Below, in pieces: positions 42,224-51,697 of a stretch of DNA of 64,000 bases. The notes below the pieces were generated by a model. The model worked only from the letters and a program-made list of their open reading frames with translations. It had not been told where the DNA came from and searched no databases. The translations under genes were made by a program, and so were the position numbers. Numbering within the stretch: position 1 is the first letter of the stretch; every line of letters begins with the position of its first letter. This DNA comes from CAZEDM01 sp964511075 (GTDB lineage: Bacteria > Zixibacteria > MSB-5A5 > RBG-16-43-9), in the NCBI GenBank assembly GCA_964511075.1, contig CAZEDM010000001.1:389454-453453 (forward strand). The letters are read 5' to 3'.

Positions 42224-44647
42224 CTACCTCACCAGACTCATCTTTTTCGTCTCTTTATAATCTCCAGCCTTAAGCTGATAAAAGTAAATCCCGGAAGAGA
42301 CCTCATCTCCATACTCATCCCTCCCATCCCAGATCACCTGATGAGTCCCGGGCTGTTTTTCCTCATCCACCAAAGTCCTGACCTTCTGCCCCAGGATGTT
42401 ATAAATAGAAAGGGTGGTGTGGATGGGACTATGAACTATGAACTGAGAACCAGGAACGGTGAAGGGTATGGTGGTGGCTGGGTTAAAGGGATTGGGATAG
42501 TTCTGTCCCAGGGTGAAGCTTATATTCTGTGTTTCCTCTTCATCCTCTTTAACATCTGAGGTTTTGTTGAGCTTGATTATTGATTCGAATGGCAAGAAAC
42601 CGTATTTGGTAACTGTCAAGTTGAGTTCACCTGCCCTTATGTCGGATAAAAAGATTTCCAATTTGCCGTCTGTGTCAGTTAAACCGACAAAGAAGAGAGT
42701 ATCTTTGTAGCTCAAAGTTACTTTTGTTTCGGGCAGAGGAGTCTGCTTCGATTTAACCTCTATAGATATAATAGAGTCCGATATGGTTTTTTCGGGTGGG
42801 GAATTTACCTCCAGGGAACAAGGGATATCAGTCCAGATTTGCATCTCCGGGTCACCCAGAAGATTGTGTCCGTAATTCAAATCCCTGTAGGCCGGATAAG
42901 CTGTTTTTGAAAATGCCTCAGCCACTCCGATATGGTATTCATATTCAGGGTTGAAAATGTTTTTCATAAATTCGGAGGCTAATTTATAGGAAGTAGAGAC
43001 CCAACCCCAGCGGGAATAGCCCAGGAAAGCAACTGTGCCTCTGTCTTTTAAGGTCAATAAACTTTTTCCGATGCAGGGCGGTGTTCCCAAGATTGGCTCT
43101 GTTTCCACATCCAGGGCGGTCTGATTACAGGAGATAGAGTACAATAATCCCAATCTGTTGATGTCGTTTAAGTTATTAAGATGACCGTTTCCGTCCTCAG
43201 TCCCTGAGTCGGATAATACGTAAGTCTTGGGCCAGTCATTCAAAAGATTCGAGCTGGCTACAAAGCCGTTTGATTTTCCATGAGCTAACACTCCGATTAT
43301 TCCCCAGCCTTGATTTAAGGTCTCTATGCATTCCGAGCCGGTTGGGCTGGACGGGCTTTCAGCGCCTCCAGAGGGTGATTCCACAAGAGTCTGCAGGTCT
43401 TGGTAAAAGCTCTGGTCAACTTCCTGGGAAACCAGAGTGTGCTGGCCCACTGTCTCCCAGTCTCTCAGCTGGTCCGAGCTGATCCACAGCGCTTTTTTGA
43501 TGAATGAATAATCACCTGCCCCGGGATTTTTCTCATAATTAATTATCTTCTGCACAAAATTCTCTGCTTCCTCTTTGGTTTTCACCGGCGCCCTGCCCAA
43601 AAAAAGCTCCGGATAGATGTCAGGGGAATCATCAGCCGGCTCGCCGTAGATCCCGTCTCCATCCTTATCCCATTCCCCGTCTAAGTCTGCGTAGTAGAGG
43701 TCACATATCTGGAGGTTATTTATGGATATAGAGGAGGAGGTGTTAGCATGATAAGCATATCTGAAAGGAATTACCTCTCCGTCTCCGCCTAAAAGAACCC
43801 ACAAAGCACTCTCAGCGTAAGCCTGGATGAGAAAGTTTCTTATCTTTTCCTGGGTATCAATTCCGTCCTGAGAATTTTCTATGCTGTCCAGGGTGACGAC
43901 AGTCGCTCTTAGCCCTTTTTGAGTTTTCCATTCAGCCAGAGGGTAAAACGAGCTTTTCAGTTCTTCAGAGGTAATTATGAGATATGAAGGCTCTTCTGAG
44001 ATTTTGGTTTTATTCAGACCAGGATAAAAATTAAGCTCGTCAGAATTGAATAGTTGGTTTGAAAGAAAAACTTGATGGAACTCTGAGTTATCAGATGAAC
44101 TCGATCTACGATTTATTGAAGGGGCATCTTTCAAGATGATGGTTAGCTTGAAGCTATTATGAAATAAAAGGTTATGAGAATCGGGAGCGTATTTTAAAGG
44201 GTATAAAGCCAGGCTCAGAATAGAATTACCAGCCAGGATTCCCTGATTTATAATCTCAAATGGCTCCTCGGGATAAGGAGTTTCGGAAAAGTAAACTAGA
44301 CTGTCAAACAAAAAGGAATCTTCCACCAATACCCCATCTGTTTTTTCTTTTCTCTGAGAGGGATAAATCAAGAATTCTCCCGGAAGTTTTTGGCTCTCGG
44401 TCTCGCAGATGATGGTATCGACCTCTTTATTCTCAGGTAGAAGAAGGTTAATTATTTTAAAAGGCAACTGAGGCTTACCTTCTTTCTCCGAGTTTACGCC
44501 GTTCTTCAACTGGACATAATCAAACTTGCCTTTTTTCTGGAAAACAAGCTCGTCCTCAGAGAAGTTTATTTGATAAACCAGTTGAGAAAAACTTAAAGAG
44601 GGCGTTATCAGCACTAAGACACAGATTAAAAAAAGTTTTCTGATCAA
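42224..44647 (-). CDS. Gingipain-like C25 family protease with type IX-style sorting domain
   Basis: An 807-residue secreted protein: signal peptide about 1-21 (FLICVLVLITPSLSFSQ). The C25 catalytic domain (about 215-620) has catalytic His456 in GVLAHGKSN and Cys507 in SISCNQTAL. A calcium-type Asp-rich loop (DLDGEWDKDGDG, 321-332) precedes them. A beta-sandwich follows, then the C-terminal domain with LGQNYPNPFNPATTI and the closing SGIYFYQLKAGDYKETKKMSLVR-like strand (a FlgD/type A sorting module). This module sends proteins through type IX secretion to the surface in FCB bacteria. The substrate is unknown. It is a lone gene, divergent from mraZ. Confidence 0.88.
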   Translation of the reverse strand: MIRKLFLICVLVLITPSLSFSQLVYQINFSEDELVFQKKGKFDYVQLKNGVNSEKEGKPQLPFKIINLLLPENKEVDTIICETESQKLPGEFLIYPSQRKEKTDGVLVEDSFLFDSLVYFSETPYPEEPFEIINQGILAGNSILSLALYPLKYAPDSHNLLFHNSFKLTIILKDAPSINRRSSSSDNSEFHQVFLSNQLFNSDELNFYPGLNKTKISEEPSYLIITSEELKSSFYPLAEWKTQKGLRATVVTLDSIENSQDGIDTQEKIRNFLIQAYAESALWVLLGGDGEVIPFRYAYHANTSSSISINNLQICDLYYADLDGEWDKDGDGIYGEPADDSPDIYPELFLGRAPVKTKEEAENFVQKIINYEKNPGAGDYSFIKKALWISSDQLRDWETVGQHTLVSQEVDQSFYQDLQTLVESPSGGAESPSSPTGSECIETLNQGWGIIGVLAHGKSNGFVASSNLLNDWPKTYVLSDSGTEDGNGHLNNLNDINRLGLLYSISCNQTALDVETEPILGTPPCIGKSLLTLKDRGTVAFLGYSRWGWVSTSYKLASEFMKNIFNPEYEYHIGVAEAFSKTAYPAYRDLNYGHNLLGDPEMQIWTDIPCSLEVNSPPEKTISDSIISIEVKSKQTPLPETKVTLSYKDTLFFVGLTDTDGKLEIFLSDIRAGELNLTVTKYGFLPFESIIKLNKTSDVKEDEEETQNISFTLGQNYPNPFNPATTIPFTVPGSQFIVHSPIHTTLSIYNILGQKVRTLVDEEKQPGTHQVIWDGRDEYGDEVSSGIYFYQLKAGDYKETKKMSLVR

Positions 44648-44785
44648 TTATACTCCCCTCGATCAAGTAGTTTTGAGTAAATCAGTTAGTTAAAGGCAAA
44701 AGGTTTGCCATCAGAATATGGGTTTGAATTTTTTTGGGGCTGTATATTCTGTTTCAGCAGAAGAACTTAAAATTCGGGTAATTTT

Positions 44786-44814
44786 TTGACTAAGAATTCA
44801 AGTCAAGATATAGT
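44786..44814 (+). promoter_or_regulatory. Distal promoter of the dcw cluster
   Basis: TTGACT, 17-base spacer, TATAGT. It lies about 108 bases upstream of the second promoter. The 325-base gap between the C25 protease gene and mraZ holds these promoters and no gene. Confidence 0.55.
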
Positions 44815-44893
44815 GGGATAACTCCTATAAATTGTGGTGATTTCCCAACAATTTTAAATTTCAAAAAAAAATTAGGAATTTCTCATTTTTTTC

Positions 44894-44922
44894 TTGACAA
44901 GAATGAGCTTCTTGTCTAATTT
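44894..44922 (+). promoter_or_regulatory. Proximal promoter of the dcw cluster
   Basis: TTGACA, 17-base spacer, TAATTT. The MraZ boxes follow at once, covering the expected transcription start (about 44929), which fits repression or control by MraZ. Confidence 0.7.
44896..44916. promoter_or_regulatory. Perfect inverted repeat inside the proximal dcw promoter
   Basis: GACAAGAA, spacer TGAGC, TTCTTGTC: eight perfectly paired bases per arm. The left arm covers the last four bases of the -35 box and the right arm ends one base before the -10 box. This placement is what an operator for a dimeric regulator would have. Confidence 0.6.
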
Positions 44923-44924
44923 TG

Positions 44925-44950
44925 GTGGGAGGTTGTGGGAGATTGTGGTA
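44925..44950 (+). promoter_or_regulatory. MraZ operator: three GTGG boxes at ten-base spacing
   Basis: GTGGGA (44925), GTGGGA (44935) and GTGGTA (44945) form direct repeats with a period of exactly 10 bases. Known MraZ boxes are TGGGA-type repeats at the same period upstream of mraZ, so autoregulation by MraZ is very likely. Confidence 0.85.
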
Positions 44951-44972
44951 AAACATTTGAAAGTTACCCAAA

Positions 44973-45413
44973 ATGTCCTTCTTAAAGAACTCTTACAGAT
45001 ATTCGGTTGATCATAAAGGCAGGATAAACCTTCCGGCAAAATATAGAAAAACGAATAGTGCTGCCCTTTGCGATACCTATGTGGTGACCGTAGGATTGGA
45101 AGGGTGTCTATCGGTCTATCCCATGGATGAATGGGAAAAGCTTTTGGAAAAACTGAGAAATCTCCATTCTAACAAAAAAGATATAAGGCGTTATCTGCGG
45201 TTTCTTTTCTCCAATGCCAGCGAATCACAGTTAGATAAGCAGGGCAGGATGACCGTTCCCCAGGAACTGCTGGAGTATGCTAAGATTGAAAAGGAGGTTT
45301 TAATCATCAGGATGATAGATCGGCTTGAGCTCTGGAACCCCGAGATTTTCAAGGGGTATCTGGAGAAGGATGAGAAGAGCATTGAGGAGATAGTGGAAGA
45401 GATCGGGGGTTGA
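44973..45413 (+). CDS. mraZ: MraZ, transcriptional regulator of the dcw cluster
   Basis: A 146-residue protein made of two AbrB-like swapped-hairpin domains. The first has YSVDHKGRINLPAKYR, the second SQLDKQGRMTVPQELLEYA; the repeated D-x-K-G-R/Q-G-R-(I/M)-x-(L/V)-P is the DNA-binding hairpin. MraZ forms a ring that binds the GTGG boxes just upstream. Its TGA overlaps the rsmH start (TTGA). Confidence 0.96.
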   Translation: MSFLKNSYRYSVDHKGRINLPAKYRKTNSAALCDTYVVTVGLEGCLSVYPMDEWEKLLEKLRNLHSNKKDIRRYLRFLFSNASESQLDKQGRMTVPQELLEYAKIEKEVLIIRMIDRLELWNPEIFKGYLEKDEKSIEEIVEEIGG

Positions 45414-46342
45414 AAAACATTTATCATAAGCCGGTACTCAGGGATAAAGTAGTTGAATATCTGGTGACTGATAAATCAGGGATATATCTGGATGCGACCA
45501 TCGGAACCGGCGGACACGCGGAAGCGATTTTAGAAGAGCTTAACGAGAGGGGAGAGCTCTTAGGAATAGATAAAGACGAGAATTCATTAGGGATCGCCCA
45601 AAGAAGGCTGAGGAGGTTTGGGAAGAAGGTGAGATATTTCCACCAAAGCTATAGTCTTATTCCCGAGTTATTGAATAATTTAAAAATTGATAAAATCAAA
45701 GGGATAATTATGGACCTGGGCCTCTCCTCCTATCAATTGGAAAGACCGGAAAGAGGTTTTAGCTATTCTATAGATGGCCCTCTGGATATGAGGTTTGATA
45801 AAAGCGAAGATAAAAGTGCCTTTGAGGTGGTGAACGAGTACCCGCTGGAGGAACTGATCCGGATATTCAGAGGATACGGGGAGGAGAGATTCTCCAAAAG
45901 AATAGCTCAGGCTATTGTTCAGAACAGAAAGGTGAAGAGAATCGAAAGCACCAAGGAATTGAGGGATATAATAACGAGCATCTTGAAGACAAAAGATGAC
46001 ATCAAAACCCTTTCCCGTATTTTCCAGGCTTTGAGAATCGAGGTTAATGACGAGCTGGGAGAGCTGGAGAAGGGTTTGGACAACGGGATCAGTGCTCTAT
46101 CCCCTGGTGGCAGGCTCTGTGTGATCTCCTATCACTCTCTGGAGGATAGAATAGTCAAAAATAAATTCACCCACCTGTCCAAGGGATGCATATGTCCGCC
46201 GGAATTTCCTGTCTGTGTCTGCGGGGGCAAGAAGGTCCTGAAGGTTTTGACCCGAAAACCGGTTAGGGCGGAGGAAAAAGAGATTAAGGAAAACCCCAAA
46301 GCCAGGAGCGCAAAACTCAGGGCAGCGGAGAAGATCATCTAA
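45410..46342 (+). CDS. rsmH: RsmH, 16S rRNA m4C1402 methyltransferase
   Basis: A 310-residue enzyme with the SAM site DATIGTGGHAEAIL (about 25-38), LGIDKDENSL, IMDLGLSSYQL, GPLDMRFD and VISYHSLEDRIVK. It methylates N4 of C1402 in 16S rRNA. TTG at 45410 is coupled to mraZ by a four-base overlap; no better start exists nearby. The standard second gene of dcw clusters. Confidence 0.95.
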   Translation: MKNIYHKPVLRDKVVEYLVTDKSGIYLDATIGTGGHAEAILEELNERGELLGIDKDENSLGIAQRRLRRFGKKVRYFHQSYSLIPELLNNLKIDKIKGIIMDLGLSSYQLERPERGFSYSIDGPLDMRFDKSEDKSAFEVVNEYPLEELIRIFRGYGEERFSKRIAQAIVQNRKVKRIESTKELRDIITSILKTKDDIKTLSRIFQALRIEVNDELGELEKGLDNGISALSPGGRLCVISYHSLEDRIVKNKFTHLSKGCICPPEFPVCVCGGKKVLKVLTRKPVRAEEKEIKENPKARSAKLRAAEKII

Positions 46343-46368
46343 GCTTAACATACACAGGAGATCTTTCA

Positions 46369-46797
46369 GTGGATTTAAAATTCTTTTACTGGCCCAAGAA
46401 AACTTTAAAGGCACATTCAAAGAAAACCTTCTATATGGCTCTACTGATGTTGATTGTTTTATCGACCCTGTATGTCTGGCAGAGGATCACGGTTATCAAA
46501 CTTCTTAAGGAGACTGAAGATTTCAAAGGAGTACTAGCCCAGGAGGAGAAGAAGTATAAATATATTAATCTTGAGATAACCGAGCTTTCATCCATCGAGA
46601 GGATAGAGAAGATTGCTCGGGAAAATTTAGGAATGGTTTATCCCAGTAGAGAGCAGATCATATTTGTAAACGTGGAAAACCTGGAGGGCTCGACCCTCCC
46701 TGGTAATTTATGGGTGAAGTTAAAAAGCTTAGGCGAAAAGCTTAATCCCTTTCAGGAGAAGGGATTACAGGCTAAAGAGATAAAACATGACCTCTAA
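46369..46797 (+). CDS. ftsL: FtsL-like division protein
   Basis: A 142-residue single-pass protein: short cytoplasmic start, membrane helix about 22-38 (FYMALLMLIVLSTLYVW), then a coiled coil (about 40-90; ELSSIERIEKIARENLGMVYPS). The order TM, coiled coil, RENLGMVYP-like end is that of FtsL/FtsB. It would join the FtsQLB complex that triggers FtsWI. Sequence conservation is low in this family, so position between rsmH and ftsI carries weight. GTG start with AGGAG upstream. Confidence 0.78.
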   Translation: MDLKFFYWPKKTLKAHSKKTFYMALLMLIVLSTLYVWQRITVIKLLKETEDFKGVLAQEEKKYKYINLEITELSSIERIEKIARENLGMVYPSREQIIFVNVENLEGSTLPGNLWVKLKSLGEKLNPFQEKGLQAKEIKHDL

Positions 46798-48826
46798 GAA
46801 AAAAATAGAACTCAAGAGAAGAAGCACCATACTTTTTCTATTTACCATCTTTTTTACTTTGGTGATATTCATACGACTTTTCTATATACAGGTGCTCAGA
46901 GCTAAACAGATCCAGAAGATAGCCACAGGACAACAGGAGATCTGTCTGAAATTAGAAGGAAAAAGAGGGGTGATTTACGACAGGAATTTGAAACTTTTAG
47001 CCTTTAATCTCCCGGTAGAATCTTTTTTCGCAGTACCCCATGATATATCCAATAAAAACCTTATAGCAAAAAAATTTTCCAGTCTCGCTGATAAAAGTTA
47101 TGAAAAAATAATAAGCTCTCTTAACCAGGAGGGAAAGAAATTTGTCTGGCTTAAGAGGAAGTGTGAAAAAGAAGAATCTGAGATGATAAAGAAACGGCAT
47201 CTGAAGGGGGTGTACGTGAGGGAGGAGACCAAGAGGAGTTATTCCTATTATCCTTTGGCCTGTGACCTTATCGGGTTCGTGGATACTGATAGCAAGGGGT
47301 TAGCCGGGATAGAATACCAATATGATCAGCTTCTGCGGGGTAAAGATGGGGAGGGGATTTTTCAAAGAGACGGCTGGGGAAACTCCTATCAGATAAAGGA
47401 GAACCCTCTGGTGTATCCCCAGAGCGGTAAGAGTCTGGTACTGACTATCGATTTAGACCTTCAGGCTAAGCTGGAAGAGGAGCTAAAGAATTCAATCAAG
47501 CTCACAAATTCACAGGCAGGCTCCGGTATCCTTTTAAACCCCCGTACGGGCGAGATTTTGGCTATGGCATATCTATCGAAGGAGAACTCGAAAGGTCAAT
47601 ATTCCGAGTATCGGCTTAAAAATAGAATGGTGAGTGACATCTTCGAGCCAGGCTCCACTTTTAAGATGGTCACAGCTGCTGCCGCCCTGGAAAAGGGAGT
47701 AAAAAGGCCTGAAGATTCAATTTATGCGGAAATGGGTAGATTTAAAATAGGCAGAAAAACCCTGCATGATATCAAGGAATACGGCTGGCTTACTTTCAAG
47801 GAATGTGTGGTTTTCTCCAGCAATATAGGTGTGGCTAAGGTGGCTATGGAGACCGGAGAGAAGAATCTTATCGAATATGCGGAAAAACTCGGCTTCGGGG
47901 AGAAAACAGGAATAGACCTGCCAGCAGAAGCTAAGGGGATTTTACCATCCTGCAGTAAAAAATGGTCTGATATCGCCATAGCAACTTTTGCCATAGGCCA
48001 GGGGGTGTCAGTTACCCCTATCCAGCTTATCTCCGCCTATGCCGCCATAGCCAACGGAGGGCTACTTCTTAAACCTTATATAGTGAAAGCGGTTCTGGAC
48101 GAGGAGGGTAAAACAGTCCAGGAATTCAGTCCCACAATCATAAGGAGGGCTTTAAAGCCCAGCACCTCCAGTATGCTTACAGATCTCCTGAAAGGCGTAG
48201 TCTCGGAAGGTACAGGGACGGAAGTCCAGATAGAAGGTGTTGACATAGCAGGTAAGACCGGTACAGCTCAAAAACCTAAAATAGGGGAAAAAGGTTATCA
48301 GAAGGGTAATTATGTGGCCTCTTTTGTTGGATTTTTTCCCGTAGAGGACCCTCAGATAGTAGGTCTTATAATTCTGGATTCTCCGAAGGGGGAGCATTAC
48401 GGAAGTCAAACTGCTGCCCCTGCTTTTAAGAGAGTAACCCAGAAAATCATACCCTCTCAGAATATACTATCGGGTAATGGCGGAGAGAAGACAGAGCTTT
48501 CCTTTGCAATTGCCTCTAAGCATGAAACAACAGATGAGGTTAAAGTAAACGAAAAATCTAACTCAATAACAGAAAATTTCATCTCTAAGAATTCTGACAA
48601 TAATTCTGAGTCGAATGTTAAAAAAATTGAAGAGTTGAGTGAATCCAAGAAGGTGATGCCTAAGGTGATAGGTCTTACCTCCAGAGAAGCCATTAAATTA
48701 CTCAGCTCTTACTCTATACCATTCAAAATAGAAGGAAGCGGCAGGGTAAAAAAACAGATACCCTTGCCAGGTAAACCGTTATCCCAGGGGGAAAACTGCT
48801 TTCTGGAGTGTAGTTTAAGTGATTGA
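46787..48826 (+). CDS. ftsI: FtsI/SpoVD-type penicillin-binding protein 2 with PASTA domain
   Basis: A 679-residue transpeptidase: membrane helix about 14-34, dimerisation domain with RGVIYDRN, then catalytic motifs Ser290-x-x-Lys293 (PGSTFK), Ser344-Ser-Asn346, and Lys490-Thr-Gly492. A low-complexity Asn/Ser/Lys/Glu linker (about 560-615) leads to one C-terminal PASTA domain (VMPKVIGLTSREAIKLLSSY...). It crosslinks septal peptidoglycan with FtsW. PASTA on the division PBP resembles Gram-positive SpoVD and some FCB bacteria, unlike E. coli FtsI. It overlaps ftsL and murE. Confidence 0.94.
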   Translation: MTSKKKIELKRRSTILFLFTIFFTLVIFIRLFYIQVLRAKQIQKIATGQQEICLKLEGKRGVIYDRNLKLLAFNLPVESFFAVPHDISNKNLIAKKFSSLADKSYEKIISSLNQEGKKFVWLKRKCEKEESEMIKKRHLKGVYVREETKRSYSYYPLACDLIGFVDTDSKGLAGIEYQYDQLLRGKDGEGIFQRDGWGNSYQIKENPLVYPQSGKSLVLTIDLDLQAKLEEELKNSIKLTNSQAGSGILLNPRTGEILAMAYLSKENSKGQYSEYRLKNRMVSDIFEPGSTFKMVTAAAALEKGVKRPEDSIYAEMGRFKIGRKTLHDIKEYGWLTFKECVVFSSNIGVAKVAMETGEKNLIEYAEKLGFGEKTGIDLPAEAKGILPSCSKKWSDIAIATFAIGQGVSVTPIQLISAYAAIANGGLLLKPYIVKAVLDEEGKTVQEFSPTIIRRALKPSTSSMLTDLLKGVVSEGTGTEVQIEGVDIAGKTGTAQKPKIGEKGYQKGNYVASFVGFFPVEDPQIVGLIILDSPKGEHYGSQTAAPAFKRVTQKIIPSQNILSGNGGEKTELSFAIASKHETTDEVKVNEKSNSITENFISKNSDNNSESNVKKIEELSESKKVMPKVIGLTSREAIKLLSSYSIPFKIEGSGRVKKQIPLPGKPLSQGENCFLECSLSD

Positions 48827-50300
48827 TTTAAAGAAACTTATAGACATACTTCCGGAAAAGGAGATTTTCGGAAAGGTTGAATTAGGAATAAACAAATTGG
48901 AGTATGACTCTAGAAAAATAGGTAAAAACGATCTGTTCTTCGCAATATCCGGGTTTGAGCAGGACGGGCACAATTTCATAAACTCGGCTATTCAGAAAGG
49001 GGCTATTGCCTGTATCTTGGAGAAAAAAGGAGATTATCCTTTGAAAGCCCAGATAAAGGTGAAAAACTCAAGAGAAGCCTTGGCTCTTGTCTCAGCCTTG
49101 TACTACAATTACCCTTCATCCTGGATGAAGGTTATCGGAGTGACTGGAACTAATGGCAAGACTACCATTACTTATATGCTGGAATCCATTTGGGAGAAAG
49201 CGGGTGAAAAAACAGGTTTGATCGGAACCATAGCTCATCATATAGGAAAAAGAAGAATTCCTGCCCTTAATACCACTCCGGAATCGCTCGATCTCCAGAG
49301 GATGTTCAAAGGGATGCTCGAACAAAAGGTCAGGTGCGTTGCTATGGAGGTCTCCTCACATGCTCTGGTCTTGAACCGGGTTGAGATGATAGATTTCGAT
49401 GTAGCCATCTTCACCAATTTAAATCCCGAGCATCTGGATTTTCATAAGGATATGCAGTCCTATAAAGAAGCCAAGGGGATTTTGTTCAAAGGCTTGAAAG
49501 AAGAATCATACGGGGTGATAAACCTGGATGACCCTGAAGCAGAGTATTTCCTCGATATTTGTAAAGGCAAGAAAGTAACATATTCCTTGAAAAACAAGGA
49601 TGCAGATTTCCATTTAAAAAATTTTTACCCCTGCTCATCCGGTTTCAAACTGGAGTTATCGACTCCTCAAGGGAATATGGATATGGATTTGAAGCTCTGG
49701 GGGGAGGGTAATATTTATAATGCTCTGGCTTCTACTGCTGCATCATTTGTCACCGGCACAAGTTTAGATAAGATAAAAGAGGGTTTGGAAGACTTCAAAG
49801 GAGTAAAGGGCAGATTAGAGAAGGTGGATTTAGGCCAGGACTTTAAAGTGATTATAGATTATGCTCATACCCCCTTTGCTTTCGAAAATCTGCTTCAGGC
49901 TATAAGAAAAATGACTAAAGGCAAAGTCATCTTTTTATTCGGGTGTGGAGGCGACCGTGACAGCAGTAAAAGAGCACCAATGGGCAGAATAGCCAGCCAG
50001 TTTGCAGACTATGTGATATTGACTACGGATAATCCAAGAAGCGAAGATCCAAAAATGATAATTCAGGATATATCGAGCGGAATTGTTGATAAATCCAAGG
50101 TGGAGGTGATCTTGGATAGAAAAGAAGCTATAATTTCCGCTTTAAGGAAAGCACGGAAGGATGATGCTGTGGTCCTGGCTGGTAAAGGGCATGAGGATTA
50201 CCAGGTAATTGGTAAAGAAAAGTTTCATTTTTCTGAAAGAGAGATAGTAGAGGAGGAGTTAAAAAAATCTGGCCAGGTTTATGATAGAGCTAAGATATAA
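48819..50300 (+). CDS. murE: MurE, UDP-MurNAc-Ala-Glu:meso-DAP ligase
   Basis: A 493-residue Mur ligase: ATP loop GVTGTNGKTTITYML, carbamylated-lysine region, and the diaminopimelate-recognition motif DNPRSEDP near residue 405. DNPR marks meso-DAP ligases; lysine-adding MurE lacks it. This predicts meso-DAP crosslinks in the wall. GTG start overlapping ftsI by eight bases; it overlaps murF by 20 bases. Confidence 0.95.
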   Translation: MIDLKKLIDILPEKEIFGKVELGINKLEYDSRKIGKNDLFFAISGFEQDGHNFINSAIQKGAIACILEKKGDYPLKAQIKVKNSREALALVSALYYNYPSSWMKVIGVTGTNGKTTITYMLESIWEKAGEKTGLIGTIAHHIGKRRIPALNTTPESLDLQRMFKGMLEQKVRCVAMEVSSHALVLNRVEMIDFDVAIFTNLNPEHLDFHKDMQSYKEAKGILFKGLKEESYGVINLDDPEAEYFLDICKGKKVTYSLKNKDADFHLKNFYPCSSGFKLELSTPQGNMDMDLKLWGEGNIYNALASTAASFVTGTSLDKIKEGLEDFKGVKGRLEKVDLGQDFKVIIDYAHTPFAFENLLQAIRKMTKGKVIFLFGCGGDRDSSKRAPMGRIASQFADYVILTTDNPRSEDPKMIIQDISSGIVDKSKVEVILDRKEAIISALRKARKDDAVVLAGKGHEDYQVIGKEKFHFSEREIVEEELKKSGQVYDRAKI

Positions 50301-51696
50301 AAAGCTTCTGGACAAAGTAAAGGGAAAGCCTTTTCCAGAAGAATCCCGAGAGGATTCAGAGATTAAAGGGCTGTCTATTGATTCGAGGAGAATAGAGCCG
50401 GGGAACCTTTTTATCGCCATTAAAGGGGATAGAGTGGACGGGCATAATTACATTAAAGAAGCACTGGATAAGGGTTCGTCCTGTGTAATTCTTGATAAAA
50501 ATAGATTGTCCGAAAAAGAAAAGCAATTCTTCTCTTCCACCAAAGGGAAAAGGGCGGTTCTGGTTAATGATACCAGGGCTGCCCTGCAAAATGTAGCCAA
50601 ATGGTACCGGGATAAGTTTAACCCCAGAGTGATAGGTGTTACCGGGACTAATGGTAAAACAACTACCAAAGAGATGATAGCCGAGGTGCTCTTGGGCAAA
50701 TATAATGTCCTTCGCTCGGAGAAAAGCTTCAATAATCAGATCGGCGTTCCCCTGACCCTGCTCAAACTCACCCAGGAAACCGAAGTCCTGGTTTTAGAGC
50801 TGGGGATGAACCAGCCAGGAGAGATAAGAGTTCTGACCAAAATGGTTGAGCCTGATCTGGGCCTGATAACCAATATTGGGCCAGCTCATTTAGAGTTTAT
50901 GGGTTCTTTAGAGAATATCGCCCGGTCAAAATTTGAGCTTCTGGATAATATGGATAAAAATGGGGTAGCTGTGTTAAATGCAGATGATTCTTATCTATCT
51001 GATAGAGCAAAAACTGAAAAAAGAAAAGTCTATACCTTCGGCGCAGAGAGCCAGGCTGATTTTGTGGCTGATAAAATCAGTCAGAATGGAAACGGCTTTT
51101 TCTCCTTTTCGGTGAACAGCACGATTCCGATAAAGCTCAGGCTCTTGGGAAGACATAACGTTTATAATGCCTTAGCCGCTTTCACCGTGGGTTCAATCCT
51201 GGAAGTAGAGGAGGATAAGATAAAAAATGCTCTGGAAAATTATATCCCTTTCGAGTTGAGGATGGAACTTCTTCTGGTAAACGGGATCAAGATTCTAAAT
51301 GACTCATACAATGCTAACCCTTCTTCTATGGAAAATGCCTTAGAGACTTTAAAGGGGATGAAAAAGGAGGGCAGAAAGATAGCAGTATTAGGGGATATGC
51401 TGGAGTTAGGTGAAAAGTCATATGAGTTTCACAAAAAAGTAGGTGAGAAAGTCAAAGAGTGCGGAGTTGATTACCTTTACACCCTGGGTGAGCTGGCTTC
51501 AGGCTTTGCTAAGGGAGCAGAAAAAAAAGGCTTTGTCAAGGAAAATATCTTCTCCTTACAGAATAAAAAAGAGCTTTTAGAGAACCTCCTGGAGTTCTTA
51601 AGACCTGGCGATCTGGTTCTTTTCAAAGGCTCCAGAAAAATGAAGATGGAAGAGATTGTAGAAAGTATAAAAAAACTTTACCCGGTAAAAAATTAA
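50281..51696 (+). CDS. murF: MurF, UDP-MurNAc-tripeptide D-Ala-D-Ala ligase
   Basis: A 471-residue Mur ligase with IKGLSIDSRRIEPGNLFIA at the N-terminal UDP-binding domain, ATP loop GVTGTNGKTTTKEMI, LELGMNQPGEI, NIGPAHLEFMGS and NDSYNANPSSMENAL, the MurF hallmark. It adds D-Ala-D-Ala to UDP-MurNAc-tripeptide. It overlaps murE by 20 bases and ends one base before mraY. Confidence 0.95.
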   Translation: MIELRYKKLLDKVKGKPFPEESREDSEIKGLSIDSRRIEPGNLFIAIKGDRVDGHNYIKEALDKGSSCVILDKNRLSEKEKQFFSSTKGKRAVLVNDTRAALQNVAKWYRDKFNPRVIGVTGTNGKTTTKEMIAEVLLGKYNVLRSEKSFNNQIGVPLTLLKLTQETEVLVLELGMNQPGEIRVLTKMVEPDLGLITNIGPAHLEFMGSLENIARSKFELLDNMDKNGVAVLNADDSYLSDRAKTEKRKVYTFGAESQADFVADKISQNGNGFFSFSVNSTIPIKLRLLGRHNVYNALAAFTVGSILEVEEDKIKNALENYIPFELRMELLLVNGIKILNDSYNANPSSMENALETLKGMKKEGRKIAVLGDMLELGEKSYEFHKKVGEKVKECGVDYLYTLGELASGFAKGAEKKGFVKENIFSLQNKKELLENLLEFLRPGDLVLFKGSRKMKMEEIVESIKKLYPVKN

Positions 51697-51697
51697 A

